Shown here: positions 55,531 through 64,000 of the stretch, one piece after another
Position numbering within the stretch: the first letter of the stretch is position 1
Layout: each line of letters begins with the position of its first letter
Source of the DNA: Ochotona curzoniae
Lineage: Eukaryota > Chordata > Mammalia > Lagomorpha > Ochotonidae
Reading direction: 5' to 3'
Length of the DNA: 64,000 bases
Assembly: GCF_017591425.1 (NCBI RefSeq)
Contig: NW_024465886.1
Span: 714,501-778,500 of the forward strand
Notes under the pieces: generated by a model
Database searches by the model: none
The model's input: the letters and a program-made list of their open reading frames with translations, nothing else
Told to the model about the DNA's origin: nothing
Program-made: the position numbers and the translations under genes

Positions 55531-58500
55531 CTTAAAACTTTTATTCTACTTATGTGAGAAAGTGAAAAACACGTGATTAAAATATATATCCCCAATAGAC
55601 TACGAGAATCAGAGGGCCCTATGAGACTCCCCCCAGAAAATATGATGAGATTCTCGCCTAACAGTTGAAATATTGGGAACAAGAAATTTGTAATTCAAAC
55701 TTAACGACTGAAAATGTATTATGCTTTATTTCACACGTAGCTATATTGAAATGAAATTACAAGTGGTTAGATTCCCATGTTTAAAATGTAAATTCAATAA
55801 TTGAACTTAATACTTTTAATAGAACTAACCTCTGCCCCCACCCCTGCCCCCACCGAAAAGCTTAGAAGTTACTGACTTGCTGTTAGGAGCACACATAAAT
55901 ACTAAAAACATTCATTGTGGGGTGGGGGCAAACTTCTCATTTAGAGCCCCAAACCAAATGAAAAGTCTATTCATATATTCCCCTTGTCCTGATTTCAGGA
56001 ATCGCCCCTGCCTGGGGCTGGAAGAGCAGTAGCTTGAGATGTGTGGGAGACAGTGTAAGGTAGGGAGAGGCAAGGTTGTGTAGGGAGAAGCCATGGACCT
56101 CAGACATGCACCCAGGCAGGCGTGTGACTTTGGAAAAGGGTAACTCATTGTTACGCTTTGTTTTCATTTTCTTTTGATTTCTCGTGCCTCCTTCCATATG
56201 TGTCAATGTCTTTTAGAGAAAGGTGAGGGAGACAGAGACAGGTGGGGGGAGAGTTTCTATCTGCTGGTTCACCCTTCCATGCCTGCCACGTTCCCTTTAG
56301 TAACATGAGTCAAAAGGAGTCATTACCTTAAGCTTGTTATTTTGCTGTAGACAACCACTCATATTCAGAATAGACCTCTACTTTCTTGCCAGTGCAGAGG
56401 CTTTCCTGACTAAACAGAAGGTGTGTCTCCCATTGCTGTGGCTGAAGTGCCCCGTCCTCCAGGGGCAGCTCTCCCTCCTGGGTTCCGCTGGCCATTCTGT
56501 TCTCTCCATCAGGACTGGAGGCAGCTCCTCCCTGGTTCCAGTTGTGTAACATGCTTGAATTTCCTTAGACATATTGCAGCGTCACTGGGAATGCCTTTAA
56601 GAGGACAATAGTACTTTCTTTGGAACTCTTCTCCAGATGAAGGTGTGTAGCTCGGAAGAATCGGTCGTAAAGTAAGTTGATGAATAAAAATCCCCAAGGA
56701 AGTGGTTCCTAAAACGGTCTCAGCCCTGACTGTGTACTCAGATGTAGGCGTTGGGTCACCTGCTTGCCAGATGGAGTGTTCCTATCTGATGGAGAGATGA
56801 ATGACTTGAGACAATAGAGCTCAGGCCGGGTCATTCCATCTTCCATTAGCTCCCACATGTTGTTCAACCTCTCCTCCATGGTTTAAAGAATTAAATATTC
56901 CCAAGTCCTCAGCTAACTAATTCATGCTTTGAATTTAGTTAGGAAACCAGTTTTCCTCCTGTCTGTGGACTTGATGTGTTTGCAGGTACAGTTGTTATGC
57001 ACCCAGCACTGCATGAACTGTGTGTTAATCTCTTCTATCCTTAGCACCTGCCAACGTGCTGGATAAATAAACATGTGCAGAAGGAGTTGTTTGGCACACC
57101 AAAATTGTTCAGCTTGTCCAGAAAATAATATTTAACTCTGATTTGTGTTTTCATAAATTGAATAAAATCTAGAATTTATAGCCATGCTGCACACCTAACT
57201 TCTCACTTTAAGAAGCATATTAATATCATGTGTTACCCACTGGAAATGTGACTATTTCGCTCCACTCTGAAAATACAGCAGGCGGAATTTGTTGGTGTTT
57301 CAGTTTTTTCTGAGGGCAAATACACGCACAGGTGGTTTGAGCCCGGAAGCTTTATTGTATGAATTCCCTCGTTATTCAACTCTCCACTTAGATGTGGGAT
57401 TCCACCGTGCCCCACGTGAGTTGGAGCTCTCAGATGGCCCTGTGTGCAGACCATCATCAAATATCAGACAACATTCACTTATCTATTCAAAATAGATAAT
57501 GCTGAAAATCCTTTACTTGTAGCACACTAGAAATAATTAGAAATAATCTAATTCTCACTGGAGTTGGTCTTAAAATCCAAAATGTAGGCTCTGTTAAGAT
57601 CCCAACAGAACACCAAATCATTTGTTTTGCACCATTATTCTGAGATGCTGGGGAGCAAGATATTCTGATGTAATTTACACTATTTCTTCATTGTGCAGCC
57701 TAGGGTGTGTGATAGCCCGGACTCGCAGGCTTTTGCTTCTCCTAGGCAAACATGTCTCTGTAGCATCTACTTCTAACCTCCAGTCTCTCCCCCGGCAGAA
57801 CTGGAAGTGACAGGTGACACTAAGTTGTCCAGAGAGAAAGCATAATAAAGAAAAGTAGCTAGGAAGCAATTAAGAATGTGCAGTCCAGCACATGGGCAGG
57901 CTGCAACAGTGTGACACTGGGAACTCCACTTAGAACTCAAGGAAGTTTTGATTCTAAGAAGGTACTTGAAAGCATGCTAACACAATTCAGGATGCTGACA
58001 TTTTTATAATTAATAACTCCAGGGCTTGAAGTTTTACATAGGTGTATTCATCTAGGCTTATGGTTATGGTAAGGTTCTCCTCTTTGATTTTTCCTTCATC
58101 TGTTTGTTTTCTGCCTGTATTTCCTATAAGAAATTAGTATAATTTTTGGACTGTTTTTTTCTTTAAGTTGTTTGGTGCAAGGATGCCATTCCTGGAACAG
58201 CTCTCTCTTCTAGCTTCGTGTCCATAGCGTTCAAGGTATTGGTTTTGATCTTCAAAATTTCTTAGCTTAGCTTCTGAGAAACTCATACATCTGTGTTGGA
58301 ATTATACAGGACAGTAAGATAACAGTCTGTTCATTGCTTTTATAAAGCAATTTTGTGACAGATCACCACCACAATGAATGACGCAGAATTAAATTCACCA
58401 AGGATGTAAAGATTCAAGGATTTCAAGAAACTTGGGTTATTCAATTGTGAGAATAAATATTTATAAGAAAGGGAAAAGCCTTTAATATTTCAAAAGAACA

Positions 58501-59676
58501 TGATACAATAACTTTATGTAGAACCACTGTGGACTAGGTCATGGAACACCATGAATTGATGGTGGCAATGAAGAAAGTTTACTGCTCATTTTAGATCCTG
58601 TAATAAAGAAGAATAAAGACTAACTACATAAAGCTTGTCAGAAAAAGAAATTAACTGATGTTTGTTTACTGACTGGTTAGAGTCTGAGAAATGTTTCCTT
58701 CTAAGTTTTTGATAACTGAATAAGTAATTCTTGAGAGGTTTTTTTTTTTTCTTTGAAGATTATGGAGCTGAGATTTGCAGAAGCAAAATGGCATTGAAGA
58801 GTTTGGGAGCGTTTAATCTGGCTTGGGGGTAGGAACTCCCTAAGGTTGTTGAAAGGAACAAGGTTAACAAGGTTAAAAGAAAGTTAAGCAAGCACGTTTA
58901 GTTCATTCTTCCTTCATATTTTTTTACTCTGCCTCAGTACATTTTTATGAAATTCCCAGTATGGTCCAGATGTGAAATAAGAAATTACATTCAAGTTGGA
59001 GATGCAGATAGAAAATAAAGCAAAGAAAAGGATTACAGATACTGAAAACTATGAAAACCATGGGAAGGACCGTGCTGAGTGATCTAGACAGGTAGAGCGA
59101 GAAGGAATGGGAACACAATGAGGCCGAAGTGTGGGAGCGAGCTGATGGGTGCAGAACGGGGCGAGGAGCACGGGCGGAAGAGGGGACAGCATGTCTGTCC
59201 TGGAACACGGAGATTAAGAGAAATCCGTAGGATTGGAGCGTGCTGAGTGGGGACAGCCTCTGAGCTGTGACTGCACAGAGAGGCGGACTCCAAGTCACAT
59301 TACTGGACACCAAGGTAGAGTGCAGATCCTTGACATTCGATGGTTAACTGACGCCAATGATTTGATCTGTTTTAATCCCAAGAGTTGCATACAATTGAAC
59401 TGATGGTTCTTTCCATTGATCTATGGCCTACACTTTGTTGAAAAGGAATTTAGTTAAGATAAAAGGAAACAAATATGCAGGAAGGCTTTATCTACTTGTA
59501 CCAGAACAGTAATTATTCAGAGAGCCCCTACCTGCCTTCTCCCCTTTGGGAGAAGTTGGGGTGTGACAGTAAAGGATCATTCTTGCCATTATCATCTCTC
59601 CACTTTCTTATCAAAAAAAGCTTCCCAGGGACAGCTGGAAGTCCTCCACAGCCAACCAGACACCAGGACCAAGGCA
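55531..59676. other. unassigned host DNA
   Basis: A short minus-strand CSINE-like fragment may lie at 56215-56290 (gagggagacagagacagg ... ctgctggttcac). No exon, RNA or other repeat is recognised. Confidence 0.4.
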
Positions 59677-59750
59677 TGTACCGTGTAGACTCCTGCGGCT
59701 GGAGGAGTCAGAGTGCCGAGTGTGTACCGCGTAGACTCCTGCGGATGGAG
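59677..59750 (+). repeat. 46-bp tandem duplication
   Basis: tgtaccgtgtagactcctgc (59677) recurs as tgtaccgcgtagactcctgc (59723), and the similarity continues through 'gg.tggag'. About 1.6 units. Confidence 0.85.
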
Positions 59751-59899
59751 TTGGCCACGTTGGAAATAACAGCAGTGAGAGGCTGATGTATTAACTGGTT
59801 CTGAAGCTATTATCCATCAAATTCTTCCTTGGTACCTTCACTTTCTAACTGAATAGCTTTAGGTTACTAGCACATTGTAGGAAACGTTTTATTATGGGG

Positions 59900-60425
59900 T
59901 ACAGCCAGTGATAGCCAGCACCCATCGACAGTGAGCAAATGAAATGTGGCTGTGTTTTCTAGCCTCTGTCCTGAAGGTGGGTCCTAACAGCAAGGGAATT
60001 CCATCCTCAACCACGTCCCCCATGTCCTAATTTAGCCAGGATATTGGATGCAGACAAGTCCAGTTAGTCTAGGCATTTTTAGCTACAAGCCCAGTTCCTG
60101 TTCCTGCCCATCCCAACGAGCGTTAATCAACTCCTCAGCCCACAACACTTAGGTATTCGCTCCTGCCCACCGTGACTCACCTATCACCTGAGAGGGGACA
60201 GTATTGCATTGTTGTGTAACCACTCCCCTCACAAGCCCCTTTAAAAGGCCCATGAAGCCGGGGCTCTCACTCTTTCTGGCCAGGTGCTTCCATTACTCTG
60301 GCACCTTGACTCTTGGCTGACTCAGGACAGGTACTCCCCTGAGCATGGTCCCTGTGTGCTGCTTAGATGGAGCAGTGGTTATAATAATGTTTCTGGTTTG
60401 TGTGCTGTTAGGAGTTCCAGGAGGG
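59900..60425 (+). repeat. possible lagomorph ERV LTR
   Basis: A TATA-like TTTAAAAGGCCC at 60240-60251 sits about 60 bases ahead of CT-rich 'ctctcactctttctggccag', preceded by 'cccagttcctgttcctgccc' and 'cctgcccaccgtgactcacc'. The layout is that of an LTR promoter. I cannot identify terminal repeats or a primer-binding site. Confidence 0.35.
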
Positions 60426-60914
60426 GTGAGGCCTAGCAGTAGTGGAATGTAGGTAGAGAAGCCAGGGAAAGGTGAATGTCTGCAGCTTTGGAAGTGTGTC
60501 CAGTTTATGTGGCATGTCTCTTGGGATAACTTATATTGTTGGGGAAACTGGGACATAGGTCTTCAGCTTAATGGATGGACTTAAGGACAATGACCGCTTG
60601 TTCCTTTTGGGATCGTGGTTGGTTGGATTGCCGAATGGACTTGTGAAGAAAGACTCCTGAATGAACCTTGGACATGTCCGGTGTGATCCCGCTCGCACCC
60701 GCAACAGTTGGGCTTTGCTTTCCTTCCAAGGGCCAAAGTACAGTTCCTAAGAAGGTCCCATACACTTTCATAATCATCAGGGTTTTATTTAGATGATTCT
60801 ACAACATTCTGGGTTTTGACTGTTGGTGACAGACCCAGTCTTTTCTGGCCAAGTGCATCTGTTGTGAGATTGAAGCTCCCTGTTACTGTATTTAGCTTCT
60901 AGAATGTTGTCTTT
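60426..60914. other. unassigned host DNA
   Basis: May continue the LTR-like element upstream of it. No retroviral protein motif is visible. Confidence 0.35.
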
Positions 60915-61127
60915 TCAGTCGGAAGAATGCTAGAAGCCAGGAGCTCTTCCGGGTCTCCCACGCGGGTGCAGGGTCCCCAGGCTTTGGGTCGTTCTCGACT
61001 GCTTTCCCAGGCCACAAGCAGGGAGGTAGAAGGGAAGCAGGGAAGGTGGGATTAGGAGTGGTGACCAGATGGGATCCCGGTGCATGCAAGGCGAGGACTT
61101 TAACCACTACGCTATCGCACTTGGCCC
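60915..61127 (-). repeat. CSINE with missing tail half
   Basis: The head and central parts are well kept (gaccagatgggatcccggtg, aaggcgaggactttaaccac, aggccacaagcagggaggt), but the copy stops at 'aagccaggagctcttccggg' without the tail and A-run. Because SINEs insert tail-first, a lost tail implies a later deletion. Confidence 0.9.
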
Positions 61128-61594
61128 ACCAGTCTTCATTATTTTACTTAGCTGCTGTAGGTGTTAAATTTGGGAACCGATAAATAATAAAATTTACATT
61201 GATGTGTTTAAAAACGTAATGTGGATTCAAACCCAGTTCTTGGTGATTTTAAAACTCACGTAGTTTGCACTGAGTTTGTGCCTTATTACAAGAAAAAGCT
61301 ACTAGACAAAAATCTCAAAAACTAAAATCCTGTATTTCCTGCCGCTACTAGTCAAAAAAGACTTGTTATCATTCAACTTAAACTAGAATGAACATCCATA
61401 GTGATTCGTTTTTCTGGAAGGAGGAAAACAAAATGGACAATTGTCATTAGCTTTCTTCGTTGACATCCTCCACCAGGCAGAGTTTCTGCTTTGAGACTCT
61501 CAGATCAGTGTGTCTGTTTCCCAGGTGAGCCGACCATGTGGTCCAATTCCGTGCTGGTCGTTAGCGTCAGAAGCCCAGATGCTCAAAGCAGGTG
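61128..61594. other. AT-rich unassigned DNA
   Basis: No recognisable element. Confidence 0.4.
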
Positions 61595-61725
61595 TGGGAC
61601 TAGGCTGTCTCTCCATTTGCACAGATGGGAATTGAAAACGTGTCAGAGAACATATATTTGAGATTTGGATTTGAACCTTTATCTTTCGTGTGCTGCCATG
61701 GGTCAATAAATCTGTCTTAAGATAA
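61595..61725 (-). repeat. MIR SINE relic
   Basis: 'cacagatgggaattgaaaac' followed by 'gagatttggatttgaacctt' is the reverse complement of the MIR core and tRNA-related part. Confidence 0.6.
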
Positions 61726-62584
61726 ACTGTTGACAAGGAAATGTTAAACTTCTGTAATTCCCACAATTTACCCAAGCAGTCATTGGAGACTGATTGTTAA
61801 CTGTCTCTCTTCAAAACATAGTCATTCATGAGATTTTTACAAATTGACCAGATTTATGGCTGATGTAGTGGCAACTTAGCTACAATGCTTGTTTGGTGTG
61901 TATGTGGGTGGCTCCACGTGAGTGCAAGTGTGTGCATTCCAGGTCTCTAAGCTTGAATAGAGAACATTTACAGCTATGGGAAGCAAGGCAAATATGAGAA
62001 GACCGAACATTAAGTAGGTAGAAATGAGCCTCTCAAATTCTGGTATTTTTAACAAGCCTCCATGGACTCATTAAAACTTTACAATTTTACAAAAGATAGA
62101 TTATTCCTTTGTCAATCTAAGCATTAAGGTTTCAAAGATGACTGAGGATGTATTTTTAACTCTTGGAGTTTGGGTATTTATTATGTGTGTGTGTGTGTGT
62201 GTGCACGCATGTAGCATTTTCTTTCTTTAGTTTTTGACAAAGCATAGTTGCTTTTATACCTGTAAGCCTTAGAAGGTGAGATCACCTTACCTCCGACCTA
62301 CGAAGTATCTGTGTTTCCAGAATGTGCGATCGCTCTGGTGAAGAGGAAGGCTGTGTAGTCAGGAAATACCCCCTATTGTATTTTCTGCATCTTCCTCTTT
62401 TACTAGAAGAAGCAAAGAATAAATGAATGAGTTTTGGTTTTTGTCTGCTTTCCCAGAGCAGTGGCTATGGGAGGGAGAGCAGATACAGGGTTAGTGTTGG
62501 TGATAATATGTTGCTAATAGATTTTAACATTTTCTCCCGTGGAGAGCACTTCTCTAGATCCCTGCACATACTGCTTGTTTGAGA
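61726..62584. other. unassigned host DNA with (TG)n tract
   Basis: A (TG)10 run lies at 62184-62203. Nothing else is recognised. Confidence 0.5.
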
Positions 62585-62665
62585 ATATTCCCATTTACAA
62601 GCTACTTACATCAAAGGAACAGAGGTTAAGTACATCACCACACAGCGTTAGGAGCCCGGTGGTAC
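62585..62665 (-). repeat. MIR SINE relic
   Basis: 'ggaacagaggttaagtacat' and 'caccacacagcgttaggagc' follow the reverse-complement MIR core. Confidence 0.5.
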
Positions 62666-62814
62666 TCCTCGCCTTGCCCTCCCTCCTGCCCATGCTCCTC
62701 ACCCTTCCACCCTCCTTTCTTGGTTTATGTTTGTCTTTATTTTTTACAATGGCATGTTTTCATTTCATGGCAAGCACACTATTCTTTTGGCATTCTTTTT
62801 TGGCGGTTTGAGTA

Positions 62815-62940
62815 TCCTTGTTTCCAATGGAGACACTAATTATAGTGAGATTCGGTAGCTTTGCTAAAGTTACATGGAAATAGCAAGCCAGCATTCGAGC
62901 CCAAAACGCCGTGTGCGTTGCCTGTCCTCCGAGGAGCCGC
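62815..62940 (-). repeat. MIR SINE relic
   Basis: 'tagctttgctaaagttacat', then 'aatagcaagccagcattcga' and 'gcccaaaacgccgtg', fit the reverse-complement MIR (aacttgcccaaggtcaca ... gattcgaacccaggc). Confidence 0.62.
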
Positions 62941-64000
62941 TCTGACCTGCTGGTGCCTACATGCAAGGAACAATGATATACAACAAGCAATAAGTGTTGA
63001 TTAAGCTGAACAAAGCCAGCCGTTTATTTTAATAGATTTCATTATACTTTCAAGTTGATTGCCTATCAAAGATAAGAGAAATACCCCCTAAGGGGAGGTG
63101 AGTTATTGCATCAACTTGAAGAGCCTGCATCTGGGAATGCTCAGGTAAGAACTGCTCTGCAGGTCAGTAGCATCTGCAAAGGGGTTTAATTTCTTACAAA
63201 TAGTGTTGAAGCATCAAAAGGTTTTTAAGTTTTCCTGGCTCAGATTGAATGCAGTTAAAGGAAAGAAACAGGAGAAGTATAGTTGGGTTTTTTTTTTCTC
63301 TTTTTTCACAGTGACATATGTTTGGTTTGTTTTATGATCACAGGCTTACCCCTTCACTAAATAAAGAAATTCAATAAGTAGCAAATAAAAAAAACTACTG
63401 TTGGAAACTCCAAATGCGATAAAGCTGATATCTGAGGCCAGTCATCAAGGAGAGAGGATATTGGCATTGCAGACAGAACTGTCTGCGATAAATGGTGTCC
63501 AGAAAGCCTCCCCATTGTGTTGCTGCCGAATGGCGTCCTATGATACCCCATATGCTGAATTTGTAGGTAAAAATCCTCAATATATGTGCTCAGTTAATAT
63601 CCTAAGCCGTACAAATATCAATATTCTCATGATAATTTCTGAAAAAACCAACTGGAGCATTCTGTGAGTGTTTGCAGAAAACACTTCCTCAAGGGCCATG
63701 GTGCTCTGTGCTACTCGGTCATGGTGTCACTCCTGTTGAATGTCTTCTGTGTATTTAGTATGTAAATAGCAGAGTGAGGCTGCACCACCCCGCACTGAGG
63801 GCGCCCGGGCTTTTCAGCAGAAGACGTGTAGCAAGTTTGCACTTGGAACATCCTCCACGTTGAAACTCGGCTCCAGTCTTAGGCTCATTGAATTGAGCAT
63901 CGTTCCAGAGACATAAAAAGGAAAGTGAGCGGTGTGAGGCAAGCCTGTGCAGCGCCAGCGCTGTTTGAGTTGGTTCAAAGCAGGCTTTAGCAGGCAGGCG
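62941..64000. other. unassigned host DNA
   Basis: No recognisable element up to the window end. Confidence 0.4.

Noticed and set aside
1..64000. CRISPR arrays, operons, bacterial origins, tRNA genes
   Set aside because: The DNA is mammalian. No regularly spaced repeats exist, and tRNA-like boxes are confined to CSINE heads.

Overview
This is lagomorph nuclear DNA, most likely from a pika (Ochotona). The evidence is about 30 copies of the lagomorph tRNA-derived CSINE in both orientations, from young copies with clean target-site duplications (9848-10173, 25810-26143) to badly decayed ones. Their head (gggcccggagcggtggcgca) and tail (tttccaataaaaa) look more like the pika subfamily than the rabbit one; that species call is inference. 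Much older mammalian relics (MIR, L2, MaLR-type LTR pieces) lie between them. I see no convincing exon of a host protein gene, no CpG-island promoter and no intact RNA gene, so the window is probably intergenic or deep intronic.

The one coding-rich object is a class II (betaretrovirus/IAP-like) endogenous retrovirus on the minus strand, about 13980-20316. Read 5' to 3' on the minus strand it has: a partial 5' LTR with TATA-like box and AATAAA signal, a tRNA-Phe-type primer-binding site, a leader with a consensus splice donor, gag, pro (dUTPase, protease, G-patch), pol (RT, RNase H, integrase), a gutted env, an RNA element strongly resembling the simian type D retrovirus constitutive transport element (CTE), a polypurine tract, and the first bases of a 3' LTR. 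gag, pro and pol are all open. Each of the two frame changes has an X-XXY-YYZ slippery heptamer followed by a potential RNA structure: a 7-bp stem with possible pseudoknot after AAAAAAC, and a 12-bp stem after GGGTTTT.

The ends are the strangest part. The left end holds only the start of U3 and the right end holds only the rest of the LTR. The two pieces are complementary, not duplicated, and the element is flanked by an identical 10-bp direct repeat (CTCTCTGGCC). Reinsertion of a one-LTR circle opened inside U3 would give this layout. Ordinary terminal deletions are the dull alternative.

Layout: 1-13.5 kb is host DNA with CSINEs, TG microsatellites and a 27-bp minisatellite. The ERV occupies 14-20.3 kb. 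From 20.3 to 64 kb the DNA is mostly AT-richer, with scattered CSINEs, a 5' U6 snRNA fragment with target-site duplications (29.4 kb), a 5S rRNA pseudogene (36.4 kb), an L2 tract (37-37.9 kb), an LTR-like tract (60 kb) and a cluster of three MIR relics (61.6-62.9 kb).
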